From: Nitrospirota bacterium
Lineage (GTDB): Bacteria > Nitrospirota > Nitrospiria > Nitrospirales > UBA8639
Length of the DNA: 45,579 nt
NCBI GenBank assembly: GCA_029864405.1
Contig: JAOTTP010000016.1
Coordinates: 1-45,579, forward strand
Direction: 5' to 3'
How positions within the stretch are numbered: position 1 is the first letter of the stretch; every line of letters starts with the position of its first letter. The notes under the pieces were generated by a model. The model was given only the letters and a program-made list of their open reading frames with translations. It ran no database searches and had not been told where the DNA came from. A program made the position numbers and the translations under genes. Shown one piece after another: positions 15,449-25,800 of the stretch.

Positions 15449-18150
15449 GTGTAACCGAAATGGCGACAACCCCAACGACCACCACAGACATGATTACGCT
15501 GACGATCGATGGAAAGTCGGCAACGGTTTCCAAAGGGACGCTGGTCATTGAGGCTGCGCGGCAGGTTGGCGTCATGGTGCCGCACTTTTGCTATCACCCG
15601 AAGCTGACGCCCGATGCGAATTGCCGGATGTGTTTAGTGGAAATTGAAAAAATGCCGCGTTTGCAAACCTCCTGTAGCACACAAGTGGCGGAAGGCATGG
15701 TGGTAAAATCCGCCTCTTCCTCAGTGGCGCAGGAGGCCCGCAAGTCGGTGTTAGATTTTATTTTGGCCAATCACCCGTTGGATTGTCCCGTCTGCGATCA
15801 AGGGGGGCGGTGCGATCTTCAGGACTTTTCCCATGAATATACCGCGACGACCAGTGGATTCAAGGAACTCAAACGAGTCTTTCAGAAGGAGTATTTCAGT
15901 CCGCTGATAGAAACGCAGATGAACCGGTGTGTCCAATGCCTGCGATGCGTCCGGTATTGTGATCAGGTCATGGATGTCAAAGCCCTGGCACCTGTGGGTC
16001 GCGGCACGATGACGGAAATTAAGGCCTTCGGTGCCCATGAATTGGATTGCGAGTTTTGTGGTGGGTGTATCCAGATTTGTCCGGTGGGAGCCATTACCAG
16101 TCGACTCTCCATGTACGAATTTCGCCCATGGATGTTGAAGCGGACTGATTCCATTTGCGGCTATTGTGGGGATGGGTGCCAAATCACCTTTCAAACCAAG
16201 AATAATGACTTAATCGAAGTGAATTCCACTCACGGGGCCGGTCGCAACAACGGGGATCTCTGTGCCCGAGGCTACTTTGGCTACCATGTCAGCGTCCATC
16301 CTGATCGATTGACGGCGCCTCTCATTCGTCAAGGCGACGATTTTCAACCGGTGCAATGGGAAGAAGCTTTGGAGCTGGTGGGGCAGCGTTTATTGGACAT
16401 TAAAACCAAGTATGGTCCCGATGCGATTGGCGGATTAATTACGGGACGATGTACCAATGAAGATATCTATGTTTTTCAGAAATTCATGCGCGGTGTGGTG
16501 GGGACCAATCGGATTGATAGTAGTGTGCGGTATGGGCATCTGAATGGTGTGCATGCCCTGCAACGAGTGCAAGGCACTCATCGTTGGGCTGTGAGCTTTG
16601 ATGATATTGTATCGGCAGATACCCTGTTACTTGTCGGGACCAATATTACGGAAACCAATCCAATTACAGGGTTGAAGGTCAAAGAAGCGGTGAAGCGGCG
16701 AGGAGCGAAGCTGATTACCATCGAAGCGTTGGAACCGGCGATTGGCAGCATCAGCAATATTGTGAACCTGGCCCAACATCATCTGGGCGTCAAACCGACG
16801 GCCTATGCCGGGGCGATTTTGGGCATGCTGAAAGCTGTGGTTGATCAGCAACTTTTTGATCCAGAACTTCAGGCTAATGCGCAACCATATTTCAACGACA
16901 TCACGGCCAACCTGCAAGCACTGTCCTGGGATGCGATTCAAGCGCAAACCGGACTGACTTCGGGTATGTTTTCTCAAGCCGGCCAGGTCTTTGGTCAAGG
17001 AAAGAAGGTGGTTATTCTTGTCGGGTCGGGAGTCCTGAGGTCTGTGGGTGGATTCGGGATGACCATGAATCTGTTGGACCTCTTATTGGTGACCGGCAAA
17101 CTCACGAAACCTGGCTGCGGGCTTGCTCCTTTGGCAGAAGAAAATAACGATCAAGGAGCCTTTGAAATGGGTGGGACCGGGTCGGTGTTGCCTGGTGGAC
17201 AATCTCTTGGTGACCCGGAAGTGCGGAAAGGCTTGTTGCAAGCGTGGGGTCGACCAATTCCCGACACACCAGGCTCTTCACTGCCACAGATGATTGAAGA
17301 TGCGCAACGAGGCAAATTGAAAGCCTTGTTTGTCGTTGGTGAAAATCCCCTGGCCTCCTTGCCTCCCTCATCTGGTATTCATTCGGCATTGGAGAAGCTT
17401 GAGTTTCTGGTGTGTCAGGAACTGTTTCTCACCGAAACGGCCCAAAAAGCTCATGTCGTTTTGCCAGCCTGTTCCTATGCTGAAAAAGACGGGACATTTA
17501 CCAATACTGAGGGGCATATTCAGTCAGTACGAAAAGCTATTGATTTGGTGGGAGAAAGTCGACCGGACTGGGAAGTGTTCTCCGCGCTTTCGGTGATGAT
17601 GAATGACCCGATGGAATATGGAGACGTCAAGGACATTGGCAAAGAAATACATAATCTCCTCCCTGGTACGCGCACGTTAGGGCCTGCACCCTTGCCCGCT
17701 CAACCTGATTTGACGGTCATCTCCAGATACCTCACGGCCGATTATCAGCGGGATGTTGCTGCGCGGTATCAATTGCCGGCAAACGATTCAGCTGATGGTG
17801 CTGATGACATAATCTTGCAGGTTTCTCAATCCTTGTTTCATTCTGGAAAATTTTCACGAAAAGCCAAAGGCCTACTGCAAGTTGAAGCGACAGGGAGACT
17901 CTATCTGCATCCGAAGGACGCGGCTCGACGCGGTATTCATGAAGGGGACACCGTGAAGGTGAGCAATAGTTTGGGTGAGGTGATCACCCCGGTCGGACTT
18001 CGTGAGCGTATCCCTCAAGGGGTCGCGATGTTTCCCGAGCATTTTGATGAAGAGATACGCCGGTTATTGCCGTATAGCGTTGATCCCGAAACGCAAGTGC
18101 CCTATTGCAAGGTGGCTCGCGTTCGTCTTGAAAAAATGGTGGGAACATGA
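15445..18150 (+). CDS. nuoG: NADH:quinone oxidoreductase subunit G
   Basis: NuoG, 901 residues here, carries most of the iron-sulfur clusters of the peripheral arm. Visible ligands are: N1b, Cys49, Cys60, Cys63 and Cys77; N5, His110 with Cys114, Cys117 and Cys123; N4 and the second cubane, Cys162, Cys165, Cys168, Cys172 and Cys202, Cys205, Cys208, Cys212. A further set, Cys238, Cys241, Cys245 and Cys273, fits the N7-type site found only in some bacteria. The rest is a molybdopterin-oxidoreductase fold that no longer needs the cofactor. The TTG at 15445 overlaps the nuoF stop. An ATG at 15460 is a good alternative and would remove five residues. Confidence 0.97.
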   Translation: MSVTEMATTPTTTTDMITLTIDGKSATVSKGTLVIEAARQVGVMVPHFCYHPKLTPDANCRMCLVEIEKMPRLQTSCSTQVAEGMVVKSASSSVAQEARKSVLDFILANHPLDCPVCDQGGRCDLQDFSHEYTATTSGFKELKRVFQKEYFSPLIETQMNRCVQCLRCVRYCDQVMDVKALAPVGRGTMTEIKAFGAHELDCEFCGGCIQICPVGAITSRLSMYEFRPWMLKRTDSICGYCGDGCQITFQTKNNDLIEVNSTHGAGRNNGDLCARGYFGYHVSVHPDRLTAPLIRQGDDFQPVQWEEALELVGQRLLDIKTKYGPDAIGGLITGRCTNEDIYVFQKFMRGVVGTNRIDSSVRYGHLNGVHALQRVQGTHRWAVSFDDIVSADTLLLVGTNITETNPITGLKVKEAVKRRGAKLITIEALEPAIGSISNIVNLAQHHLGVKPTAYAGAILGMLKAVVDQQLFDPELQANAQPYFNDITANLQALSWDAIQAQTGLTSGMFSQAGQVFGQGKKVVILVGSGVLRSVGGFGMTMNLLDLLLVTGKLTKPGCGLAPLAEENNDQGAFEMGGTGSVLPGGQSLGDPEVRKGLLQAWGRPIPDTPGSSLPQMIEDAQRGKLKALFVVGENPLASLPPSSGIHSALEKLEFLVCQELFLTETAQKAHVVLPACSYAEKDGTFTNTEGHIQSVRKAIDLVGESRPDWEVFSALSVMMNDPMEYGDVKDIGKEIHNLLPGTRTLGPAPLPAQPDLTVISRYLTADYQRDVAARYQLPANDSADGADDIILQVSQSLFHSGKFSRKAKGLLQVEATGRLYLHPKDAARRGIHEGDTVKVSNSLGEVITPVGLRERIPQGVAMFPEHFDEEIRRLLPYSVDPETQVPYCKVARVRLEKMVGT

Positions 18151-18201
18151 GGCGGTTCTCAGCTTGTGTGTTGATACATAGAGGAGAGGAGTGAATCCGT
18201 T

Positions 18202-19263
18202 ATGGATACGGGAATTCGATTAGCCTTAACGTTTGGCCAAATTGGCGCGGTGATGGTGGCAGTGCTTTTGACTGTCGCAGCCCTCACCCTACTGGAACGC
18301 AAGGTGTTGGGTTGGATGCAGGATCGGATGGGACCGATGGAAGTCGGGCCTTATGGCATATTGCAACCGGTAGCCGACGGCTTGAAGCTCTTTTTTAAAG
18401 AAGACATCATTCCGGCCGGAGCCAATAAGTTCATGTTTAGCATGGCGCCGGTGTTGTCCTTAGTTCCTGCCCTCATCGGATTCGCCGTCATTCCATTTGG
18501 GCCCGATTGGACGATCGATGTAGGTGGGGTGGCCTTTAAACCGTTTGTGATCACCGACATCAATATCGGCATTCTCTATATCCTGGCGTTTGCTTCAATC
18601 GGGGCATACGGCATTATTTTGGGCGGGTGGTCATCAAACAGTAAGTATTCCCTCTTGGGAGGCCTTCGGGCTGCGGCACAATTGATCAGTTACGAATTGA
18701 ATGTGGGGCTCTCCATTGTTGGCGTGTTGCTCCTTTCAAGCTCATTGAGTCTGGTGACGATTACCAACGCGCAAGCGGGTGGGTTTTGGAACTGGTACTT
18801 TTTCGGAGGGGGGGGCTTTCCACAAGCCGTGGCGTTCGTCGTGTTCATTATTTCCGCGATAGCAGAAACGAATCGGACCCCGTTTGATTTGCCGGAAGCG
18901 GAAAGTGAGTTGGTGGCTGGGTTCTTTACCGAATATAGCGGCATGCGGTTCGCATTCTTCTTTCTGGCAGAATACGGCAATATGATTTTGGTGTCTTGCG
19001 TGGCCACCGTCTTGTTTTTTGGCGGATGGCATGCGCCTTTGGAATTTTTACAGGGACCTGAATCTCTTCACTGGTTGACGGGAATGATGTGGTTTACGAT
19101 CAAAGTCTATGGGTTCCTGTTTTTATTCTTTTGGATTCGAGCCACCTTGCCTCGATTGCGATATGACCAATTGATGCGGTTCGGGTGGAAGGTTCTTCTT
19201 CCTATCGCGCTCGGCAATATTGTATTGACGGCAATTGTCGCCTATCTCTTTCCTGGGAACTAA
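18202..19263 (+). CDS. nuoH: NADH:quinone oxidoreductase subunit H
   Basis: NuoH is the membrane subunit that links the quinone site to the proton channels. The 353-residue product has about eight membrane helices and the family motifs [20 protein letters not shown] near residue 30, [20 protein letters not shown] near 220, and [18 protein letters not shown] near the C-terminus. An AGGAG stretch lies about nine bases before the ATG at 18202. It follows nuoG by 51 bp and precedes nuoI by 14 bp. Confidence 0.98.
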   Translation: MDTGIRLALTFGQIGAVMVAVLLTVAALTLLERKVLGWMQDRMGPMEVGPYGILQPVADGLKLFFKEDIIPAGANKFMFSMAPVLSLVPALIGFAVIPFGPDWTIDVGGVAFKPFVITDINIGILYILAFASIGAYGIILGGWSSNSKYSLLGGLRAAAQLISYELNVGLSIVGVLLLSSSLSLVTITNAQAGGFWNWYFFGGGGFPQAVAFVVFIISAIAETNRTPFDLPEAESELVAGFFTEYSGMRFAFFFLAEYGNMILVSCVATVLFFGGWHAPLEFLQGPESLHWLTGMMWFTIKVYGFLFLFFWIRATLPRLRYDQLMRFGWKVLLPIALGNIVLTAIVAYLFPGN

Positions 19264-19277
19264 GAACATTGAGCGGG

Positions 19278-19817
19278 ATGAAATTCAAAGAGTGGGTCAA
19301 AACGCTTCTTTTCTACGAGATTGCGTTAGGGATGAAGGCGACCTTATCCCATCTCCTCCACTATAAGCCGATCACTCTCCAATACCCACACGAGAAGAAA
19401 CAGTTGCCGTCGAACTATCGAGGTATGTTGGCGTTATTGCGCTACGATGATGGAACCGAAAAGTGCGTGGGGTGTGATTTATGTGAGGCGGCCTGTCCCT
19501 CCCGAGTCATCCGTGTCGTGAGTGCCGAGGTGCCGGGGGAACCCACGAAGCGGTATTCCAAGGAATATTACATGGACATGACCCGGTGTTTGTTTTGCGG
19601 GTTGTGCGTGAAGGCCTGTCCCGTTGATGCGTTGGGCATGACTCAGGAATATGAATGGGCGGTCTATGATAAGCGGCAGCTGCAGCTGAATAAGGAGCAG
19701 CTCCTGGCGATTGGCGATCGCAACTATCCGGTTCGGGAAAAGCGACTCGAATTTCAGCATCCCAATGTGGCCTATTTTAATGTGGGGTTCAAAGAGATTC
19801 CTCAAAAAGAAGAGTAG
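19278..19817 (+). CDS. nuoI: NADH:quinone oxidoreductase subunit I
   Basis: NuoI is a ferredoxin-like subunit with two 4Fe-4S clusters (N6a and N6b) that feed N2. The product of about 179 residues has both motifs: Cys63, Cys66, Cys69, Cys73 in KCVGCDLCEAACP and Cys104, Cys107, Cys110, Cys114 in RCLFCGLCVKACP. I place the start at the ATG at 19278 (MKFKEWVKTL). The frame is open further upstream to 19185, but that would run into nuoH and add a sequence with no family match. Confidence 0.96.
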   Translation: MKFKEWVKTLLFYEIALGMKATLSHLLHYKPITLQYPHEKKQLPSNYRGMLALLRYDDGTEKCVGCDLCEAACPSRVIRVVSAEVPGEPTKRYSKEYYMDMTRCLFCGLCVKACPVDALGMTQEYEWAVYDKRQLQLNKEQLLAIGDRNYPVREKRLEFQHPNVAYFNVGFKEIPQKEE

Positions 19818-19876
19818 GCGTATTCCTTGGCGGTGCACTCCGTCCACATGTCGGCCGTGGGATAACGCGAAAAATT

Positions 19877-20410
19877 TTGAATGAGCAGGTGATGGGAACG
19901 ATTGTCTTTTTCTATTTTGCCAGTGTGATTGTGGTGACGGCCGCTCTCGTCGTGGCCCTGAGAAGCCCGGTGTTTAGTGCTCTGGCGCTCCTGGTGATGT
20001 TTTTTCACGTCGCGGGGCTCTTTGTCACGTTGCATGCGGAATTCCTGGCCGTGATTCAAATCCTGGTGTATGCGGGCGCAATTCTGGTGCTCTATCTTTT
20101 TGTGGTCATGTTGCTCAACCTAAAGGGGGAAGTACGCTTTCATCACCAATTGACGGTCGGGCTTTTTCTGGGATGTATGCTCTTTGCGGAGGCGGTCCTG
20201 CTGGTGGTGAAAGGGAAAACCTCATTGGGTGCGAATCTTCCCGATCTCAGAGAACCTACTCAGCTGATTCAGGGCAATACGGAATCGATCGGTGAGCTGC
20301 TGTATTCCACGTATCTGTTTCCCTTTGAAATCGCGTCTCTCATTCTCTTAGTGGCGATGGTGGGTGCGGTCATCCTCACCAAAAAGGGGATATTGGAGGC
20401 CAAGAGCTAA
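19877..20410 (+). CDS. nuoJ: NADH:quinone oxidoreductase subunit J
   Basis: NuoJ is a small membrane subunit with five helices in the core of the membrane arm. The 177-residue product contains the typical stretch [20 protein letters not shown] near residue 58, which includes the helix with a pi-bulge that matters for coupling. A TTG at 19877 is the first usable start. The ATG at 19892 (MGTIVFFYF) is an alternative. Its TAA overlaps the nuoK ATG by one base (TAATG at 20408-20412). Confidence 0.96.
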   Translation: MNEQVMGTIVFFYFASVIVVTAALVVALRSPVFSALALLVMFFHVAGLFVTLHAEFLAVIQILVYAGAILVLYLFVVMLLNLKGEVRFHHQLTVGLFLGCMLFAEAVLLVVKGKTSLGANLPDLREPTQLIQGNTESIGELLYSTYLFPFEIASLILLVAMVGAVILTKKGILEAKS

Positions 20411-20715
20411 TGGACGTTCCAGTGAGCTACTACCTTGTGCTGAGCGGGATCGTGTTCTCGATCGGGTTGGTGGGTGTGCTCATTCGAAGGAATATTATCA
20501 TCATTTTATTATCCATTGAGTTGATGCTGAATGCCACGAATATTAATTTTGTCGCCTTCTCTGCCTATCTGGGTAATCTTTCTGGTCAGGTGTTCGTGTT
20601 TTTTGCGCTTACCGTGGCTGCCGCGGAGGTTGCGGTGGGGCTGGCGATTATCATCGCGCTCTATCGGCATTCGGCCAGTACCAACATTGACGACTTCCGG
20701 TTGCTGAAATGGTAA
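20410..20715 (+). CDS. nuoK: NADH:quinone oxidoreductase subunit K
   Basis: NuoK is a three-helix proton-channel subunit, 101 residues here, which is normal. The conserved membrane Glu residues are visible in [21 protein letters not shown] and in [14 protein letters not shown]. Start and stop overlap or nearly touch the neighbouring nuoJ and nuoL genes (1-bp overlap and 4-bp gap), so the three are translated together. Confidence 0.97.
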   Translation: MDVPVSYYLVLSGIVFSIGLVGVLIRRNIIIILLSIELMLNATNINFVAFSAYLGNLSGQVFVFFALTVAAAEVAVGLAIIIALYRHSASTNIDDFRLLKW

Positions 20716-20719
20716 GGCG

Positions 20720-22621
20720 ATGCTCTACGCCTTAATTCCTCTCCTCCCACTCCTGGCCTTTGTCATCCTCGGGCTGTTCGGCCACTGGATCAAAGACCGA
20801 AGCCATTGGGTCGCCGTTCCTGCCGTCCTGGGATCGTTCCTTCTTTCCATGATGGCACTTGTCGATGTGGCCGGTGGTCAGACACTTCAAATTCCTCTCT
20901 ATACCTGGGCCGATTCCGGAAATCTTCATATTGCCTTAGGGTTGTTTGTTGATCAGCTCACGGTCGCGATGTTGTTGCTCGTCACCATTGTGAGTTCGTT
21001 GGTCCATGTCTACACGATTGGCTACATGCATGGAGAGCCGGGCTACGCCAGATTTTTTAGCAATATCGCGCTCTTTACCTTTTCCATGTTGATGTTGGTG
21101 ATGTCCGATAATTTCCTTCAGCTTTTTGTCTTTTGGGAATCGGTGGGTCTTTGCTCCTACCTGTTAATCGGCCATTGGTATGAGCGCGAGTCAGCCAGGG
21201 CAGCGGCCACCAAAGCGTTTCTGGTGAATCGAGTCGGGGATTTCGGATTCATGTTGGGTATCCTGCTGGTCTTTGTCACCTTCGGCAGTTTGCACTATCA
21301 GGAGGTCTTTCCTCAGTTGGATCAGATGGCCGGTGGTATGGTGAATCTACTTGGTTCTGTTGGAGGGCATTGGGACATATCAGTCCTCACCTTAATCTGC
21401 CTCTTCCTCTTTGTTGGAGCCGTTGGGAAGTCTGCTCAAGTGCCTCTGCATGTGTGGTTGCCGGATGCCATGGAAGGTCCCACTCCGATTTCAGCACTCA
21501 TTCATGCGGCGACAATGGTGACGGCCGGCGTATTTATGGTTGCCAGATTGGCCCCGTTATTTAACCTTTCTCCAGTGGCCATGGATGTGGTGGCAGTGGT
21601 TGGTGGAGTCACGATGTTTATTGGCGCGACCATCGCGCTGACGCAAACCGATATCAAGCGGGTCGTGGCGTATTCTACACTCAGCCAACTCGGGTACATG
21701 ATGATGGCCTGTGGGCTGGGTGGCTATATTGCGGGAATGTATCATCTTCTGACTCACGGAGCGTTTAAGGCCTTGTTATTTCTCGGGTGTGGGGCGGTGA
21801 TTATTGCTCTTCACCATGAACAAGATATGCGAAATATGGGTGGACTCAAAGATAAGCTGCCTGTGACGTATTGGACCTTCCTTATTGGGGCGCTAGCCTT
21901 GTCGGGCTTTCCGCTCACGGCAGGATTTTTCAGCAAAGACGAATTACTCGTGGCGGCCTGGATGTCGGGTGACTTGGGTAAAGCCCTGACCGTCTTAGGA
22001 TTACTGACGGCTCTCATGACGGCCTTTTACAGTTTTCGATTAGTCTTTGTGACGTTTTGGGGAGAATCACGAGTGGATCCTCACCATGCCAAGCATGTTC
22101 ATGAACCATCAAAAACGATGACGGTTCCTCTTCTGATTCTTGCCGTCCTGAGTATTCTCGCAGGGTACATAGGTATTCCAGAATTTTTGGCCCCCGCGTT
22201 TCCTGCTGCTGAGGGTGGCGGAGGTCATCATGAAGGACCTGCGGCCTTGGGTATTATGGTGACGGCCACCGCGATGGGTCTGATTGGTATTGGTGCCGCC
22301 TATTGGGTGTATGTCAAGTCACCGGGCTTGCCTGACCGATTGGCCGTTCAGTGGCAATCGCTGTATCAGTTGTCCTTGAATAAATGGTTTGTCGATGAAG
22401 CCTATGATCGGGCCGTCGTCATGCCAACGTTGAATCTCGCGGATCGGTTATGGAAACGGGTGGATGTTTTGGTGATTGATGGTGCGGTCAATGGAGTGGC
22501 GCGAGCCGTGGCCTGGGGAGGATGGGTGATGCGACGACTCCAAAGTGGACAAGCACAGAATTATGCGCTGGCAATGACTGTCGGCGCAGTGGTCATTTTA
22601 GGTGCCTTGATCTTTTTTTAG
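20720..22621 (+). CDS. nuoL: NADH:quinone oxidoreductase subunit L
   Basis: NuoL is the distal antiporter-like proton pump with the long lateral helix. The 633-residue product is of usual length and shows FVFWESVGLCSYLLIGHWY near residue 137, PLHVWLPDAMEGPTPISALIHAATMVTAG near 240, and QTDIKRVVAYSTLSQLGYM near 310. A His-rich loop (GGGGHHEGPA) occurs near residue 500 between helices. The C-terminal membrane anchor is present (residues 610-632). Confidence 0.98.
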   Translation: MLYALIPLLPLLAFVILGLFGHWIKDRSHWVAVPAVLGSFLLSMMALVDVAGGQTLQIPLYTWADSGNLHIALGLFVDQLTVAMLLLVTIVSSLVHVYTIGYMHGEPGYARFFSNIALFTFSMLMLVMSDNFLQLFVFWESVGLCSYLLIGHWYERESARAAATKAFLVNRVGDFGFMLGILLVFVTFGSLHYQEVFPQLDQMAGGMVNLLGSVGGHWDISVLTLICLFLFVGAVGKSAQVPLHVWLPDAMEGPTPISALIHAATMVTAGVFMVARLAPLFNLSPVAMDVVAVVGGVTMFIGATIALTQTDIKRVVAYSTLSQLGYMMMACGLGGYIAGMYHLLTHGAFKALLFLGCGAVIIALHHEQDMRNMGGLKDKLPVTYWTFLIGALALSGFPLTAGFFSKDELLVAAWMSGDLGKALTVLGLLTALMTAFYSFRLVFVTFWGESRVDPHHAKHVHEPSKTMTVPLLILAVLSILAGYIGIPEFLAPAFPAAEGGGGHHEGPAALGIMVTATAMGLIGIGAAYWVYVKSPGLPDRLAVQWQSLYQLSLNKWFVDEAYDRAVVMPTLNLADRLWKRVDVLVIDGAVNGVARAVAWGGWVMRRLQSGQAQNYALAMTVGAVVILGALIFF

Positions 22622-22675
22622 TGTTGAAGATCGATCGTATGGTAAGGAATTCCTGATGGTTCAACAGACAACAGC

Positions 22676-24280
22676 ATGGCAGGAGATCACTCAATCGTGA
22701 CTGAGATGGTCATTCCCACAGGAGAGATCCCCTGGCTCACGATTGTCCTTATTCTGCCGCTGTTTGGCGTGGCAGCGGTCTTGCTGGCTCATGAGTCGCT
22801 TTCCAGACCTATTGCGTTTGCGGTCTCTGTTCTGACGCTGCTGGTCTCATTGCCTCTGTGGTTCGCGTTCGACAATGCCAATGCCGGCATGCAATTTGTG
22901 GAAAAGCTTCTATGGATCGAGTCTCCCGCCATTTATTACTCCCTGGGTGTGGATGGGATCAGTATGCCGCTTGTCCTCTTAACCACCTTTCTCACTCCAC
23001 TCTGTATTCTCGTGTCTTGGACGTCGATTCAAACCAGGATGAAAGAATTCCTGATCAGTTTGTTGGTGATGGAGACGGCGACCATTGGTGTGTTTGCTGC
23101 CTTGGATTTTGTGCTGTTTTATGTATTTTGGGAAACGATGCTGATTCCCATGTATCTCCTGATTGGCGTATGGGGTGGGCCGAATCGTGTGTATGCGGCG
23201 ATCAAGTTTTTCCTGTATACCCTGGCTGGTAGCATCTTGCTGCTGGTGGCGATTTTGGTGCTGTATTTTGAAGGGGGACGAACCTTCGATATTTTGGCCT
23301 TAACCCACGCGTCCTATGCCCCTAGGTTGCAAGCCCTGTTGTTCTGGGCCTTCTTTGCGGCTTTTGCTGTGAAAGTGCCGATGTTTCCCTTTCATACCTG
23401 GCTCCCTGATGCCCATGTTGAAGCGCCGACTGCCGGGAGCATCATTCTCGCGAGTGTCTTGCTCAAGATGGGTACCTATGGGTTTTTGCGGTTTTCCTTG
23501 CCGATGTTGCCTGATGCCTCGGTTGCGTATACCCCCGTCATCATGACCTTGTCGGTTATTGCCATTATTTATGGTGCGTATATGGCGTTAGCGCAAACGG
23601 ACATTAAGAAGCTTATTGCCTATTCCAGTGTGAGCCACATGGGATTTGTCACCTTGGGAATTTTTGCGTTGAATACCCAGGGAATCGAAGGCGCGGTTCT
23701 TCAAATGATCAACCATGGCATTACGACCGGCGCCCTCTTTATGTGTGTGGGGATCATTTATGAGCGAACGCATAGCCGGCAAATTGCGGACAATGGCGGG
23801 CTGGCGAAGGCCATGCCAAAATATGCGACGTTTTTTGTGATTTTTGCGTTGTCTTCGGTTGGTCTTCCAGGCATGAATAGTTTTGTTGGAGAGTTTTTAG
23901 TCCTGGTCGGAACCTTTGCCTGGAGCAAACTGACAGCGACGCTGGCCGCATTGGGGATTATTTTGGCTGCTGCATATATTTTGTATTTGGTGCAACGAAT
24001 TATCTATGGACCAGCCTCTCTGCAGATGCTTCCCAAATTGCGCGATCTGAACGTGAGAGAATTTGGCATGCTGGTTCCCCTGGTGGTGCTGGTGTTTTGG
24101 ATTGGGCTCTATCCAAAACCACTTCTGGATGTGATGCATGCGAGCGTGGCGCGGGTAATCGCGACCCAATCCATATCGGTTATGGTTCAGCAGGGAGAGG
24201 CTAGGCCAGGGCATACCTTGGTGATGACAGCCGAGCCATCCGGGCATCCTCTCGCCATGCAGGGTGAGGTTGCACCATGA
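22676..24280 (+). CDS. nuoM: NADH:quinone oxidoreductase subunit M
   Basis: NuoM is the middle antiporter-like proton pump of complex I. The 534-residue product has FYVFWETMLIPMYLLIGVWGG near residue 145, with the conserved Glu, then FPFHTWLPDAHVEAPTAGS near 240 and AQTDIKKLIAYSSVSHMGFV near 305. Only one nuoM is present in this operon. The stop overlaps the nuoN start (ATGA at 24277-24280). The C-terminal tail of about 50 residues after the last helix is longer than usual and carries no motif I know. Confidence 0.97.
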   Translation: MAGDHSIVTEMVIPTGEIPWLTIVLILPLFGVAAVLLAHESLSRPIAFAVSVLTLLVSLPLWFAFDNANAGMQFVEKLLWIESPAIYYSLGVDGISMPLVLLTTFLTPLCILVSWTSIQTRMKEFLISLLVMETATIGVFAALDFVLFYVFWETMLIPMYLLIGVWGGPNRVYAAIKFFLYTLAGSILLLVAILVLYFEGGRTFDILALTHASYAPRLQALLFWAFFAAFAVKVPMFPFHTWLPDAHVEAPTAGSIILASVLLKMGTYGFLRFSLPMLPDASVAYTPVIMTLSVIAIIYGAYMALAQTDIKKLIAYSSVSHMGFVTLGIFALNTQGIEGAVLQMINHGITTGALFMCVGIIYERTHSRQIADNGGLAKAMPKYATFFVIFALSSVGLPGMNSFVGEFLVLVGTFAWSKLTATLAALGIILAAAYILYLVQRIIYGPASLQMLPKLRDLNVREFGMLVPLVVLVFWIGLYPKPLLDVMHASVARVIATQSISVMVQQGEARPGHTLVMTAEPSGHPLAMQGEVAP

Positions 24281-25758
24281 CGCTTCCTCTCGCAGATCTT
24301 GTCGTCATTCTTCCTGAATTGCTCATCGTGGGCATGGCATGTCTGATTCTCGTGCTTGATCCCATTACGCCTGCGAACAAAAAAGATTTTCTGGCGTGGA
24401 TGAGTCTCGGGGTGGTCCTGGTGTGCAGCGTGGTGACGGCGAGCGGCTTTGGTGCACGAGTGATGGCATTTAGTGATTTAGTGGTCGTCGATTCGTATGC
24501 GGTGTTTTGGAAAATGTTGCTATATCTCGTGAGTGGCCTCACAATTTTATTATCAATGGGGTATCTCAAAGAGGAAAAGATCCAGCTTGCGGAATACTAC
24601 GCATTTGTCTTGTTGGCATTGACCGGCATGATGGTGATGGTGTCGGGGGCTGATTTGCTCACGATCTATCTTGGGATCGAACTGATGTCGATTACCCTCT
24701 ATATCATGGCCGGATTCAAGCGATTTGAGCTTCGGTCGATCGAGTCTTCCGCCAAATATTTTGTGTTGGGAGCCTTTTCTTCTGGCATTTTGCTCTACGG
24801 GATTTCGATTATCTTCGGAGTCACGGGGAGTACAAAGCTGATTGAAATCGCGGCCGTGGTCAATGGGCGCGGGATCGATGATCCGTTGGTGCTTATTGCG
24901 CTCATGCTGCTGATCGTGGGATTCGGGTTTAAAGTTGCGGCGGTACCCTTTCATATGTGGACGCCTGATGTATACGAAGGGGCTCCGACGTCGGTGACCG
25001 CGTTTATGGCGGTGGCTTCCAAGGCTGCCAGCTTTGCCGCGTTCCTTCGTGTCCTCCTGGAAGCCTTCGGTGGCATCAAACCCGATTGGAATTTGTTGAT
25101 TCTGGCGATTTGTATCATCACGGTGGCTCTTGGCAATCTTGTGGCGATTGTTCAGACCAACGTGAAACGGATGCTAGCGTATTCCAGTATTGCCCATGCG
25201 GGTTATGCGTTGATTGGGGTCGTGGTGGCTGGATGGAGTGGCACAGAGGCGGCGGTCTCGGCTCAAGGAGTGTCGAGCCTCATGCTCTATTTAGCGATTT
25301 ATTCGTTTATGACGATGGGGGCATTTGCCATGGTGGCCATATTGCGGAAGAGTGGCCTGGAAGGTGAGGAAATAGAAGATTTCACCGGATTGGCCAAGAG
25401 ACATAAAGGTGGCGCATTTCTCATGTTGATTTTTATGGTGTCGTTGGCTGGCATTCCTCCCACGGCGGGATTTATTGGGAAACTGTATCTCTTTATGGCG
25501 GCGGTCAATGCCGGGTTAGCGTGGCTGGCGGTCATTGGACTCATCTTTGCCGCCATTTCAGCGTTTTTCTATTTACGAATTGTCATGGTGATGTATATGC
25601 GTGAGCCATCGTCCGAACAAGAATTGCATACCCGACTTGCCCTTTCTCCACAGGTGTCGTTTGTGTTGGCCTGCGCCGTAGCCGGTGTCGTCCTGCTCGG
25701 TATCTTTCCAGGCCCGCTGGTGTCGGTCGCCGACCTTTCCACCCTCCCCATAAAATAG
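24277..25758 (+). CDS. nuoN: NADH:quinone oxidoreductase subunit N
   Basis: NuoN is the proximal antiporter-like proton pump and the last gene of the operon. The 493-residue product has YLGIELMSITLYIMAGFKR near residue 130, PFHMWTPDVYEGAPTSVTAFM near 225, and QTNVKRMLAYSSIAHAGYAL near 290. It overlaps nuoM by four bases. The gene that follows is convergent, so the operon ends here. Confidence 0.98.
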   Translation: MTLPLADLVVILPELLIVGMACLILVLDPITPANKKDFLAWMSLGVVLVCSVVTASGFGARVMAFSDLVVVDSYAVFWKMLLYLVSGLTILLSMGYLKEEKIQLAEYYAFVLLALTGMMVMVSGADLLTIYLGIELMSITLYIMAGFKRFELRSIESSAKYFVLGAFSSGILLYGISIIFGVTGSTKLIEIAAVVNGRGIDDPLVLIALMLLIVGFGFKVAAVPFHMWTPDVYEGAPTSVTAFMAVASKAASFAAFLRVLLEAFGGIKPDWNLLILAICIITVALGNLVAIVQTNVKRMLAYSSIAHAGYALIGVVVAGWSGTEAAVSAQGVSSLMLYLAIYSFMTMGAFAMVAILRKSGLEGEEIEDFTGLAKRHKGGAFLMLIFMVSLAGIPPTAGFIGKLYLFMAAVNAGLAWLAVIGLIFAAISAFFYLRIVMVMYMREPSSEQELHTRLALSPQVSFVLACAVAGVVLLGIFPGPLVSVADLSTLPIK

Positions 25759-25779
25759 TTATCGGTTTTCTGCCCGGTT

Positions 25780-25800
25780 GACAGGCTTACTCTGCCTGTC
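25780..25800. terminator. Hairpin between convergent nuoN and the DMT transporter gene
   Basis: GACAGGC at 25780-25786 pairs with GCCTGTC at 25794-25800 across a 7-base loop, 22 bp after the nuoN stop and over the stop codon of the convergent gene. No run of T follows on either strand, so it is at best a weak or Rho-assisted stop signal shared by both directions. Confidence 0.35.
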